DNA of 64,000 bases from Brevibacillus_F sp035644815 (lineage in GTDB: Bacteria > Bacillota > Bacilli > Brevibacillales > Brevibacillaceae): NCBI GenBank assembly GCA_035644815.1, contig DASQNU010000118.1:20936-84935 (forward strand), read 5' to 3'. Numbering within the stretch: position 1 is the first letter of the stretch; every line of letters starts with the position of its first letter. The notes under the pieces were generated by a model. It searched no databases. It was not told the origin of the DNA and saw only the letters and a list, made by a program, of their open reading frames with translations. This document shows positions 35,130 through 44,472 of this stretch, one piece after another. Position numbers and translations under genes: made by a program.

Positions 35130-36395
35130 TTGCCTTTTGCTCTGGATTCGCTCGAATCAATCCTTGCGATAATTGTTGTATTTGGTTTGTTGGTTTTCGT
35201 GCACGAACTGGGACACTTCCTACTCGCCAAACGAGCAGGCATTTTATGTCGCGAGTTTGCGTTGGGGATGGGGCCGAAAATCTTTAGTGTAAAGCGTGGA
35301 GAGACAGATTACACCTTGCGTTTGCTGCCGATTGGCGGTATGGTCCGGATGGCGGGAGAGGATCCTGAGCTCGATGTGCTGAAACCGCACATGGAGGTAT
35401 CTGTGACCCTGAATGCAAGCAACAAAGTAACAAAGATCTTATTGGATCAACCAAAAGACGTGTCTGTCCAAACGATAACAGGGACGATCATTCGTTACGA
35501 TTTGGAACATCAGTTAAGTCTTGCGCTTGACGTGGCAGGAGAACAACGCACCTTTGCCGTTCATCCGCAAGCCGTGCTAGTCAAAGATGAGCAAGAGGTA
35601 CAAATTGCACCGGCAAACCGTCAGTTCAAGGGAAAAACGATATCACAGCGATTCTGGACGATTTTTGCTGGACCTGCTGCGAACTTTCTGTTAGCCTTTG
35701 TCTTGTTTGCAGCAAGCGGTATTTTTTACGGTGCGCCTAGCAATGAAGCGAAGCTGGGTGCTGTACAAGCGGGGGGTCCTGCTGCACAAGCCGGATTGCA
35801 AGAAGGGGATCGTGTTCTCTCGATTGACGGGAAATCGATTCAAACGTGGCGGGATCTGGTTGCCATCGTGAGTGCTTCTCCTGACAAAACGCTACACTTT
35901 GTCATTGAGCGAGGCGGAGGGCAAAAAAGCGTTCCCGTAAAAGTGGCGGTAGGCGATCAAAACGTAGGGAAAATCATGGTGTATAACCCGGTAACCTATG
36001 CGCCGTGGGAAGCAATCAAATACGGAGCTACCTCTACCTACCAGTTTACGGTCATGATGATTCAAGGATTGGTTCAACTCTTTACGGGCAGCGTTGGCCT
36101 TGATCAGCTAAGCGGACCTGCAGGCATTTTTGTCATGACAGGTCAGGTTGCACAGCAAGGCATGTCCAAGCTGATGATGTGGGCTTCTGTGTTGAGTATT
36201 AACCTAGGATTGTTTAATCTGTTGCCGCTGCCTGCTTTGGATGGCGGAAGACTGGCTTTCCTGTTTGTCGAAGCATTGCGCGGACGACCAATCGATCCGC
36301 ATAAGGAAGGGATGGTTCACTTCCTCGGATTCGCGTTTCTAATGCTTTTGATCCTTGTTGTCACCTGGAACGATTTACAGCGATTCTTCTTTTAG
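35130..36395 (+). CDS. rseP: Site-2 zinc metalloprotease RseP/RasP
   Basis: This is a 421-aa intramembrane protease (RasP in B. subtilis) that cleaves anti-sigma factors and remnant signal peptides. The zinc motif HELGH is at residues 25-29 in the first helix. A PDZ domain (about 200-275, with AGLQEGDRVLSIDG) sits between membrane segments, and the second metal motif is LPLPALDGGRL near the C-terminus. An extra ~65-residue stretch (about 85-150) precedes the second helix. The TTG start lies 9 nt after AAAGGTGG. Confidence 0.96.
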   Translation: MPFALDSLESILAIIVVFGLLVFVHELGHFLLAKRAGILCREFALGMGPKIFSVKRGETDYTLRLLPIGGMVRMAGEDPELDVLKPHMEVSVTLNASNKVTKILLDQPKDVSVQTITGTIIRYDLEHQLSLALDVAGEQRTFAVHPQAVLVKDEQEVQIAPANRQFKGKTISQRFWTIFAGPAANFLLAFVLFAASGIFYGAPSNEAKLGAVQAGGPAAQAGLQEGDRVLSIDGKSIQTWRDLVAIVSASPDKTLHFVIERGGGQKSVPVKVAVGDQNVGKIMVYNPVTYAPWEAIKYGATSTYQFTVMMIQGLVQLFTGSVGLDQLSGPAGIFVMTGQVAQQGMSKLMMWASVLSINLGLFNLLPLPALDGGRLAFLFVEALRGRPIDPHKEGMVHFLGFAFLMLLILVVTWNDLQRFFF

Positions 36396-36450
36396 AGGTA
36401 ACTTCTTAGTCAGAGTGCTTGTGAAAATATAAAGGATGGTGCACATACAG

Positions 36451-37509
36451 ATGTTTAAACGTGAGGAGACGAAACCGGTTTTTGTAGGAGGCGTACAAAT
36501 CGGCGGACAAAAGAGCGTGGTTATCCAATCGATGACAACGACGGATACGCGCGATGTGGAGGGCACCCTTGCACAGATTCAAAGCCTGGCTGACGCCGGA
36601 TGCCAAATTGTTCGCCTGGCTGTGATCAATCAGGACGCTGCTCGTGCGATTAAACAAATCAAGGAACGATCCCCACTGCCGCTGGTCGCAGATATTCATT
36701 TTGATTACAAGCTGGCATTGACGGCTTTGGAGAGTGGCATTGATAAGATTCGCATCAATCCCGGAAACATTGGTTCCAAAGAAAAAACGAAGGCCGTTGT
36801 GGAAGCGTGCAAGGAACGAGGAGTACCGATCCGCATCGGTGTGAATTCCGGTTCCGTAGAAAAACGCTTGTTAGATAAATATGGCTATCCGAGTCCGGAA
36901 GCTATCGTGGAAAGCGCGCTTGATCACGTGCAAATTTTAGAGGATCTTGATTTTACGGATATCGTGGTTTCCTTGAAATCATCTGATGTTCCATCAATGA
37001 TTCAAACCTATACCCTGATGGCCCAAAAGCGAAATTATCCGTTGCATGTCGGGGTTACTGAAGCGGGTACAGCGTTTTCTGGCGGTATTAAGTCAGCGGT
37101 AGGGATTGGAACGGTCCTCTCTATGGGGATTGGCGATACCATCCGCGTATCGTTGACAGCGGATCCAGTAGAAGAGATCAAGGTTGGGAAGCAAATTTTG
37201 CGCAGCCTTGATATCGTGAATAACGATCCTGTTGTGATTGCGTGCCCATCGTGTGGCCGTTGTGCTATCGATTTGATCGGGTTGGCAACCAAGGTGGAGG
37301 ACGCAGTAGCAACCTTGAAAACACCGTTGAAAATTGCAGTAATGGGTTGTGCCGTGAATGGACCGGGCGAGGCGAGAGAAGCCGATGTCGGAGTTGCCGG
37401 CGGTAATGGAGAAGGCTTGATTTTCCGTAATGGGGAGATCGTTCGCAAGGTGAAAGAAGATGAGTTATTCGAGGAACTCATGAAAGAAATTCAGACGATG
37501 GTGAAATAA
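36451..37509 (+). CDS. ispG: 4-hydroxy-3-methylbut-2-enyl diphosphate synthase (IspG)
   Basis: IspG (352 aa; GcpE) is the [4Fe-4S] enzyme of the penultimate MEP step. The TIM-barrel begins after VFVGGVQIGG and IQSMTTTDTRDVE. Cluster cysteines are in ACPSCGRCAIDL (about 265-271) and MGCAVNGPGEA (about 300). I choose ATG 36451 because AAAGGATGG lies 9 nt upstream; ATG 36436 abuts that SD. In B. subtilis ispG is elsewhere, so its position here between rseP and proS is a lineage difference. Confidence 0.96.
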   Translation: MFKREETKPVFVGGVQIGGQKSVVIQSMTTTDTRDVEGTLAQIQSLADAGCQIVRLAVINQDAARAIKQIKERSPLPLVADIHFDYKLALTALESGIDKIRINPGNIGSKEKTKAVVEACKERGVPIRIGVNSGSVEKRLLDKYGYPSPEAIVESALDHVQILEDLDFTDIVVSLKSSDVPSMIQTYTLMAQKRNYPLHVGVTEAGTAFSGGIKSAVGIGTVLSMGIGDTIRVSLTADPVEEIKVGKQILRSLDIVNNDPVVIACPSCGRCAIDLIGLATKVEDAVATLKTPLKIAVMGCAVNGPGEAREADVGVAGGNGEGLIFRNGEIVRKVKEDELFEELMKEIQTMVK

Positions 37510-37553
37510 TGGTTACCATCATGTGGTTATAGTCGCTTGGGGGGAACAGTCCT

Positions 37554-39272
37554 GTGCTTAAACAAAGTCAAATCCTTATTCCTACTTTAAGAGAAGTGCC
37601 TTCAGATGCTGAGATTGCAAGCCATAAGCTGCTTTTGCGTGCAGGCTTGGCGCGGCAGGTGGCTTCTGGGGTATACACTTACATGCCTCTGGCGCTTCGT
37701 GTATTGCAAAAAATTCAAGCCATTATTCGTGAAGAGATGAATCGTGCAGGGGCACAGGAACTGATGATGCCAGCCTTGCAGCCTGCTGAAATCTGGCAGC
37801 AATCGGGCAGATGGGATGCGTATGGTCCTGAATTGATGCGTATGAACGATCGTCATAACCGTCCTTTTGCTTTGGGACCTACTCATGAAGAAGTCATCAC
37901 CAGCTTGGTTCGGGATGAAGTGAATTCCTATAAAAAACTCCCGCTGAATCTTTATCAAATTCAAACCAAGTTTCGTGATGAAGTCCGTCCGCGCTTTGGC
38001 TTGATCCGTTGCCGTGAGTTTATCATGAAGGATGCCTATTCCTTCGATACGACTCAAGAAGGCTTGGATAAGAGCTTTCAAGCGATGTTTGATGCGTATA
38101 CCCGGATTTTTAACCGCGTTGGACTGAACTTCCGAGCTGTTGAAGCAGATGCGGGTTCAATTGGTGGTACCGGTACCTATGAGTTTATGGCGTTGTGCGA
38201 GATCGGTGAGGATACAATCGCTTATTCGACCGAGGGCGATTATGCTGCCAATCTGGAAAAAGCAGAAGTCGTTTACAAACCATCAGGTGTAAAACCGGAG
38301 AATGTACCAGCGGCTGAGAAAATTCATACTCCTGCGGTCAGAACGATTGAACAATTGACCAGCCACTTGGGAATAGCGGCGAATCAAATCATTAAGAGCC
38401 TTGTCTATCGCGTAGACGGCAAGCTGGTTCTCGTATTGATTCGCGGCGATCACGAACTGAATGATGTCAAATTGAAAAATTACTACGATGCCGTCAATGT
38501 GGATCTGGCTTCCGAAGAAGAGATTCGCAGCTTGACGGGAGCGCCTGCAGGCTTTGTGGGGCCAATCGGCATCAATAAGGAAATTGACATTTTGGCTGAC
38601 AACTTTGTGCAGGATGTATACGACGGAGTGGTAGGGGCAAACGAAGTCGATTATCATCTGCAGCATGTACAGCCAGGACGAGACTTCCAAGTGACAGCAT
38701 ACCTTGATTTGCGCAATATCATGGAAGGTGACGATAACCCGCGCGGCACAGGAAAAATTGCCTTTGCACGCGGCGTCGAAGTCGGACATGTATTCAAGCT
38801 TGGAACGAAATACTCCAAGGCGTTGGGCGCTAATTTCCTGGATGAGAACGGTCGTAGCCAAACGATGATTATGGGTTGCTACGGCATTGGCGTATCGCGT
38901 ACACTGGCTGCCGTAATCGAGCAAAATAATGATGAAAACGGAATTATTTGGCCGGTTTCTGTTGCGCCGTATCACGTACATGTCATTCCGGTAAATGTAA
39001 AAGTAGATGAGCAGCGCAACGTTAGTGAACAAATCACGGATTCCCTTACACAAGCAGGTCTGGAGGTTCTCTATGATGACCGTCCTGAACGTGCCGGGGT
39101 AAAATTCAAAGATGCTGATTTAATCGGACTCCCACTGCGCATTACCGTTTCTGACAAAGCGCAAGAAGGCATGGTTGAGGTTCGTGTAAGACGGACGGGT
39201 GAAACCCATGAAGTGGCGATTGACAATATAACCAAGTTTGTACAGGATTTGCTGACTCGTGTAGATGGATAA
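37554..39272 (+). CDS. proS: Prolyl-tRNA synthetase (bacterial type, with editing domain)
   Basis: ProS (572 aa) charges tRNA-Pro. Class II motifs are present: motif 1 (TYMPLALRVLQKIQAII), motif 2 (KFRDEVRPRFGLIRCREFIMKDAYSF) and motif 3 (YGIGVSRTLAAVIEQ). The YbaK-like editing insertion lies at about residues 225-405. The C-terminal anticodon-binding domain begins near APYHVHVIPV. A GTG start follows GGGGGGAACAG. There is no T-box leader in the 44-nt gap upstream. A terminator follows. Confidence 0.98.
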   Translation: MLKQSQILIPTLREVPSDAEIASHKLLLRAGLARQVASGVYTYMPLALRVLQKIQAIIREEMNRAGAQELMMPALQPAEIWQQSGRWDAYGPELMRMNDRHNRPFALGPTHEEVITSLVRDEVNSYKKLPLNLYQIQTKFRDEVRPRFGLIRCREFIMKDAYSFDTTQEGLDKSFQAMFDAYTRIFNRVGLNFRAVEADAGSIGGTGTYEFMALCEIGEDTIAYSTEGDYAANLEKAEVVYKPSGVKPENVPAAEKIHTPAVRTIEQLTSHLGIAANQIIKSLVYRVDGKLVLVLIRGDHELNDVKLKNYYDAVNVDLASEEEIRSLTGAPAGFVGPIGINKEIDILADNFVQDVYDGVVGANEVDYHLQHVQPGRDFQVTAYLDLRNIMEGDDNPRGTGKIAFARGVEVGHVFKLGTKYSKALGANFLDENGRSQTMIMGCYGIGVSRTLAAVIEQNNDENGIIWPVSVAPYHVHVIPVNVKVDEQRNVSEQITDSLTQAGLEVLYDDRPERAGVKFKDADLIGLPLRITVSDKAQEGMVEVRVRRTGETHEVAIDNITKFVQDLLTRVDG

Positions 39273-39329
39273 GCTGCAACTCTTGCGATATGTCTAGCAG
39301 GAATTCACGCAAAACTTGTCGAAATTACT

Positions 39330-39361
39330 GGAGGTACTCGAAATGGGTACCTCTTTTATTT
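39330..39361 (+). terminator. Intrinsic terminator between proS and polC
   Basis: GAGGTAC pairs with GTACCTC around a 9-nt loop, followed by TTTTATTTT. Part of polC transcription must read through or start in the next 70 nt, where I see no consensus promoter. Confidence 0.75.
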
Positions 39362-39429
39362 TGCCTATATACCACCTTAGTAAGCGTACCGGTGGATAGG
39401 GGTAGTGGCTGTTTAGGGAGGGTTTGGCG

Positions 39430-42400
39430 ATGGATAGAAGCGCGGAACAGAAACAGCGCTTTACGATATTGTGTTCGCAGCTGGATTTGCCGCAGGAATG
39501 GCATTCCAGCTATTTTCAAGATGGGGAAATTGAAAAGCTGGAAGTGTACAAGCAGACAAAGGAATGGGTGTTCCATTTTGCGCTGGCGCAGTTGCTGCCT
39601 GCTTCCGTATATCAGGGATTTGTTGGCAAACTAAAGCAAACCTATGCGCATTTGGCGCAAATCGATGTTCGGATGCGGTATCGGCAAAAGACAGCTTTGG
39701 AGTATGGAGTAGAAGAATATTGGGATCTAGTATTGAAAACGCTGGAACCCAAAATCAACTCATTAGCGGCTACGATTCGTACGGCCCGCAAGCAGATCGT
39801 CGGAGATGAAATTAAGATTCATGTACCGACTGAAATGACTGTAGAAATGGCAAAGCGCAAGAAAGTGGACGCTGAGTTATCCGAAACATTCTATCAGTTC
39901 ACACAGCTGCGTCCGCGTTTTCAGTTTTTTGCAGAGGAAAGCGACGAAGCCTATCAAGCATTCGTTGAGCAGCGTCAAGAAGAAGAACGTGCCTTGATTG
40001 AAGTGGTAATGACGGCACAATCTGAAAAAGAGAGCAAAGATGCATCCGCCGCTCAAGCTATTACAACATTGGTGATTGGCTATGACATTAAGGAAGATCC
40101 AGTTCCCATCAAGGAGATTCAGGAGGAAGAACGGCGCATTACGATTCATGGCACCGTATTTAACGCGGAGCTTCGCGAGTTGAAAAGCGGCCGACATCTG
40201 TTAACGTTCAACCTGACAGACTACACAGACTCGTTGACGATTAAAGTGTTCTCCCGTGATAAAGAAGACGTCAAAATGCTCGAAGCGATCAAAGACGGTA
40301 TGTGGCTCAAAGTACGAGGCAGTGTCCAGCACGACACATTTATGCGTGAGCTTGTGATGAACGCAAATGATATCAATCAGATTGAGCAGCGCGGTCGCAA
40401 GGACTATGCGGAGGAAAAACGTGTAGAGCTTCACTGTCATACGCCGATGAGTGCGCTGGATGGAGTAGCTTCGATCAAATCGGTCTTTACAACTGCAGCC
40501 AAATGGGGCCATAAAGCAGTTGCAGTAACGGATCACGGAGTTGTGCAGGCATTCCCGGAGGCGTACAGCACCGCGAAAAAGAACGGGATTAAATGCATTC
40601 TTGGGTTGGAAGCGTACGTCGTAGAAGATGGGGTTAACATCGTCTATAATCTGAACGCAGATGGCAGCAATCATTTTGATATCGATGAAAATACACCTTA
40701 TGTGGTATTCGACGTGGAAACAACCGGGTTAAATGCCGCGGAAAACACCATTATTGAGATTGCCGCTGTAAAAATGAAAGGGTCCGAAATCATCGACAAG
40801 TGGACGGAGCTGATTGATCCGGGGCATCCGATTGGAGCGAAAACAACCGAGATTACCGGTATCACCACTGAAATGGTTGCTGGCAAGCCGACCATTGACG
40901 TAGTATTGCCCCAATTTAAGGAATTTGCTGGCGATGCCATTCTCGTAGCCCATAATGCGGAGTTTGACCAAGGATTTATTAATGCTTGCGCGTTACGAAT
41001 CGGGATGGAGACCTGGAAAAATCCATTTTTAGATACGTTGCCCTTAGCACGGATGCTTTATCCGGGGATGCGCAACTATCGGTTGGGGACGATTGCGAAA
41101 AAATTGAATGTCGAATTGATTAACGCCCACCGTGCGCTCGATGATACGGTCGCTCTTGCCCAGGTGTTCCAGCACATGTTAAAAGAAGTGCGCGAAAAAG
41201 AAATTGGCAGTCTTGCTGCTTTGAATGAGGCGAGCAATGCCCAAGCAGATTACAAAAGCTCGAGACCGTTCCATGCAACCATATTGGTGAAGGACAAGAC
41301 GGGCTTGAAAAATTTGTACAAGCTTGTGAGCCGTTCCCATACCGAGACTTTCTATCGTTGGCCACGGATCATGCGCAGCCAGTTGTCCAAGCATCGGGAA
41401 GGTTTGTTGATAGGGACGGCATGCAAGGAAGGGGAAGTTTTCCAGTCAATCCTGCGTGGAAAAACCAAAGAAGAGATCAAGCAGGTTGCTAGTTTCTATG
41501 ACTATATCGAGCTGCAGCCCCCGGCTCATTATTCGCCGCTATTGCGCGATGAAAGCATTGCGTCTCTGGATGTGATTCACGGGTATCATAAAATGCTCGT
41601 CGAGATCGGGAAAGAATTGAATATACCGGTAGCCGCTACCGGAGACGTGCACTTCCTGAATCCACAGGATGCTATTTTCCGCGATGTGTTTTTACTTTCG
41701 CAGGGGGATCAGAATGCCGGCAATCAGCCGCCACTCTATCTGATGACCACGGATGAAATGCTAGAGGCGTTCTCTTTCCTTGGCGAGGATCTGGCGAAAG
41801 AGGTTGTAGTGACAGCAACCAATACGATCGCTGATATGATCGAGGATGTCAGTCCGATTCCAGATAAGCTGTACACCCCGATCATTGAAGGGGCGGATGA
41901 CGAGCTGCGCAACATGTGCTACGAAAAGGCACGTCGATTGTACGGGGATCCGTTGCCAGAGATCGTGGAAAAGCGTCTTGAAAAAGAATTAACCAGTATT
42001 ATTACGCATGGTTTCGGCGTGATTTATTTGATTTCCCAACGCCTCGTAACCAAATCACTGATGGATGGCTATCTCGTTGGATCTCGGGGTTCAGTAGGTT
42101 CATCCTTTGTCGCGACGATGTCCGACATTACCGAGGTTAACCCGCTGCCGCCGCATTATTTGTGTCCGGGCTGTCAGCACAGCGAATTCATTATGGATGG
42201 TTCAATTGGTTCCGGATTTGACCTGCCTGATAAGGATTGTCCGCAATGCGGCACGAAATACAACAAAGACGGACAAGATATTCCGTTCGAGACGTTCCTT
42301 GGCTTTAAGGGGGATAAGGTTCCCGATATCGATTTGAACTTCTCGGGTGATTATCAACCGAGGGCACATAAATATACCCAGGAATTATTCGGAGAGGATT

Positions 42401-43743
42401 ATGTGTACCGTGCGGGAACAATCGGTACCGTTGCCGAAAAAACAGCGTATGGCTACGTCCGCAAATATGCCGATGAACGCGGGATGACCCTCCGTGGTGC
42501 AGAAATCGCCCGGATGGTAAACGGCTGTACCGGTGTCAAGCGGACGACAGGCCAGCACCCGGGCGGCATTATCGTTGTGCCGGATTATATGGAAATTGAA
42601 GACTTTTGTCCGATTCAATTTCCTGCGGACGATAACGGTTCAGAATGGCGTACGACCCATTTTGATTTCCATTCCATTCATGATAACTTGCTGAAACTCG
42701 ATATTCTCGGACACGACGATCCGACCGTCATCCGGATGCTGCAGGATTTGACGGGACTCGATCCGAAAACGATACCGCTCGGGGAGCCAAAAACAATGTC
42801 CATTTTCAGTACGACTGAGGCTCTAGGCGTAACGCCTGAACAGATTCGCACGAATATGGGGACGCTCGGGATTCCGGAGTTCGGTACGAAATTTGTACGC
42901 CAAATGCTTGAAGATACCAAGCCGACTACCTTTGCCGAGCTTGTGCAGATCTCGGGATTGTCCCACGGGACAGACGTATGGCTCAACAATGCACAGGACC
43001 TGATTCGCAATGGTACTTGCGTGCTCTCAGAGGTTATCGGTTGCCGGGATGACATCATGGTCTATTTGATCTATAAAGGCTTGGAGCCGTCCCGCGCTTT
43101 TAAAATCATGGAGTCCGTGCGGAAAGGGAAGGGCGTTCCGGAAGAAGACCAGGAGGAAATGCGCAAAAACAACGTACCCGAATGGTATATTCAATCTTGC
43201 CAGCGAATCAAATACATGTTCCCGAAAGCGCACGCCACGGCATACGTGATGATGGCTGTGAGGATTGCCTATTTCAAAGTGCATTATCCGCTTGAGTTTT
43301 ATGCGACCTATTTTTCTGTACGTGCAGATGATTTCGATATACCGTTGATGGTGAAAGGATCTTCCGCCATTCGTCAAAAAATCGAGGAAATCGAAGAAAA
43401 GGGCCATGATGCCCAACCGAAAGAAAAAGCGCTGCACACGGTATTGGAAATGGCGCTGGAAATGGTGGAGCGGGGATTCCGTTTTCAGCATGTTGATTTG
43501 TACAAATCGGATGCTTCGAAGTTTTTGATCGAGGACAACACCCTGATTGCACCGTTCCGTTCGATTCCGGGATTGGGTGCAAACGCCGCCATCAGCATCG
43601 TGAAAGCCCGGGAAGAAGGACCGTTTCTTTCCAAAGAGGATTTGCTTTCCCGTTCGAAGATCTCCAAAACGATCCTGGAATATTTGGATGAGCAAGGAGC
43701 GTTGAAAGAATTGCCGGAATCAAATCAGCTTTCCTTGTTCTAA
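39430..43743 (+). CDS. polC: DNA polymerase III alpha subunit, Gram-positive PolC type
   Basis: PolC (1437 aa from this start) is the replicative polymerase of low-GC Gram-positives with built-in proofreading. Domains in order are: N-terminal and OB domains (1-~330), a PHP domain starting ELHCHTPMSALDG (about 334), a DnaQ-type 3'-5' exonuclease inserted in it (FDVETTGL near 428, HNAEFDQGF, and the HRALDD end), a zinc site (CPGC...CPQC near 911-945), the catalytic palm (PDIDLNFSGDYQ near 966), and C-terminal helix-hairpin-helix elements. ATG 39430 is 7 nt after AGGGAGGG; TTG 39424 is too close to it. The length equals what I recall for B. subtilis PolC. Confidence 0.98.
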   Translation: MDRSAEQKQRFTILCSQLDLPQEWHSSYFQDGEIEKLEVYKQTKEWVFHFALAQLLPASVYQGFVGKLKQTYAHLAQIDVRMRYRQKTALEYGVEEYWDLVLKTLEPKINSLAATIRTARKQIVGDEIKIHVPTEMTVEMAKRKKVDAELSETFYQFTQLRPRFQFFAEESDEAYQAFVEQRQEEERALIEVVMTAQSEKESKDASAAQAITTLVIGYDIKEDPVPIKEIQEEERRITIHGTVFNAELRELKSGRHLLTFNLTDYTDSLTIKVFSRDKEDVKMLEAIKDGMWLKVRGSVQHDTFMRELVMNANDINQIEQRGRKDYAEEKRVELHCHTPMSALDGVASIKSVFTTAAKWGHKAVAVTDHGVVQAFPEAYSTAKKNGIKCILGLEAYVVEDGVNIVYNLNADGSNHFDIDENTPYVVFDVETTGLNAAENTIIEIAAVKMKGSEIIDKWTELIDPGHPIGAKTTEITGITTEMVAGKPTIDVVLPQFKEFAGDAILVAHNAEFDQGFINACALRIGMETWKNPFLDTLPLARMLYPGMRNYRLGTIAKKLNVELINAHRALDDTVALAQVFQHMLKEVREKEIGSLAALNEASNAQADYKSSRPFHATILVKDKTGLKNLYKLVSRSHTETFYRWPRIMRSQLSKHREGLLIGTACKEGEVFQSILRGKTKEEIKQVASFYDYIELQPPAHYSPLLRDESIASLDVIHGYHKMLVEIGKELNIPVAATGDVHFLNPQDAIFRDVFLLSQGDQNAGNQPPLYLMTTDEMLEAFSFLGEDLAKEVVVTATNTIADMIEDVSPIPDKLYTPIIEGADDELRNMCYEKARRLYGDPLPEIVEKRLEKELTSIITHGFGVIYLISQRLVTKSLMDGYLVGSRGSVGSSFVATMSDITEVNPLPPHYLCPGCQHSEFIMDGSIGSGFDLPDKDCPQCGTKYNKDGQDIPFETFLGFKGDKVPDIDLNFSGDYQPRAHKYTQELFGEDYVYRAGTIGTVAEKTAYGYVRKYADERGMTLRGAEIARMVNGCTGVKRTTGQHPGGIIVVPDYMEIEDFCPIQFPADDNGSEWRTTHFDFHSIHDNLLKLDILGHDDPTVIRMLQDLTGLDPKTIPLGEPKTMSIFSTTEALGVTPEQIRTNMGTLGIPEFGTKFVRQMLEDTKPTTFAELVQISGLSHGTDVWLNNAQDLIRNGTCVLSEVIGCRDDIMVYLIYKGLEPSRAFKIMESVRKGKGVPEEDQEEMRKNNVPEWYIQSCQRIKYMFPKAHATAYVMMAVRIAYFKVHYPLEFYATYFSVRADDFDIPLMVKGSSAIRQKIEEIEEKGHDAQPKEKALHTVLEMALEMVERGFRFQHVDLYKSDASKFLIEDNTLIAPFRSIPGLGANAAISIVKAREEGPFLSKEDLLSRSKISKTILEYLDEQGALKELPESNQLSLF

Positions 43744-43768
43744 CGAGAAGGAACTACAGTGGCAAAGG

Positions 43769-43797
43769 TTGTCAAGTAGGTATTGTTATGCTATAAT
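43769..43797 (+). promoter_or_regulatory. Near-consensus sigma-A promoter for the rimP-nusA-infB operon
   Basis: TTGTCA (43769-43774), a 17-nt spacer and a perfect TATAAT (43792-43797) preceded by TGC (extended -10). This is the strongest promoter match in the window. The start is expected near 43804, giving a leader of about 150 nt. Confidence 0.92.
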
Positions 43798-43832
43798 TTT
43801 TTTGGAAATACTGGTTATACACGCTGCGGATG

Positions 43833-43858
43833 AGAGTGGGGAAACCCACTCTTTCTTT
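43833..43858 (+). terminator. Attenuator-like terminator in the rimP-nusA leader
   Basis: AGAGTGGG and CCCACTCT form a perfect 8-bp stem with a GAAA tetraloop, followed by an interrupted U-tract (TTCTTTCT). It lies about 30 nt after the predicted start and 100 nt before rimP. An imperfect U-tract is the kind of terminator that depends on NusA in B. subtilis. A second hairpin (GGCGAT/ATCGCC, 43921-43935) lies further down the leader. Confidence 0.75.
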
Positions 43859-43957
43859 CTGGGTGCAAGGGGCATTGAAATGTTTGGTGCGACTCATACC
43901 AGCAGCAGGCAGCATGGACAGGCGATTGGATCGCCTTGCAGGAAGGAGGTACATTAC

Positions 43958-44416
43958 ATGAGCAAAGTAACCCAAATCGTAGAAGAACTGCTGACTCCGA
44001 TTTTGGCTGAAATGGAACTGGAATTGGTTGATATTGAGTACAAAAAAGAAGGCAGCAATTGGTTCCTGCGAATTTTTATCGATAATGAAACAGGTACAAT
44101 TGATATTGATGATTGCGGTACTGTGAGCGAGCGTCTTAGCCAACGTTTGGATGAGCTTGATCCGATTCCTACCGCTTACTTCCTGGAGGTCTCCTCGCCT
44201 GGTGCGGAACGGCCGCTGAAAAAGGAAAGCGATTATCGGAAAGCGGTTGGCAAACACGTACACATCACCACCAAGGAACCAATCGATGGTGATACTGTTT
44301 TCGAAGGTGAACTGCTTTCGTTTGAAAACGGTGCATTAACAGTGAAAGAAGCGAAGAAGACACACCAGATTACATTGGAGCAGATTGCAACAGCTCGGAT
44401 GGCAATCGTCTTTTAG
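43958..44416 (+). CDS. rimP: Ribosome maturation factor RimP
   Basis: RimP (152 aa; YlxS) helps 30S assembly. The protein shows ELELVDIEYKKEGSNWFLRIFID, the VSERLSQRLDELDPIP helix and the conserved LEVSSPGAERPLKKESDY. The start is ATG 43958 with an AAGGAGG SD. The open frame extends up to 43769, but that part is promoter and leader. rimP and nusA are neighbours in nearly all bacteria. Confidence 0.98.
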   Translation: MSKVTQIVEELLTPILAEMELELVDIEYKKEGSNWFLRIFIDNETGTIDIDDCGTVSERLSQRLDELDPIPTAYFLEVSSPGAERPLKKESDYRKAVGKHVHITTKEPIDGDTVFEGELLSFENGALTVKEAKKTHQITLEQIATARMAIVF

Positions 44417-44472
44417 AAAAGCATACGAACCAACTTGTGTAGGGATGTACGAAAGGAGGAGGCACCAGCAAC

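Noticed and set aside
37510..37553. T-box riboswitch before proS
   Set aside because: The gap is only 44 nt, too short for a T-box, and has no antiterminator sequence or terminator.
43769..43957. In-frame N-terminal extension of rimP
   Set aside because: The segment holds a consensus promoter and hairpin; ATG 43958 has a strong SD and the usual RimP start.
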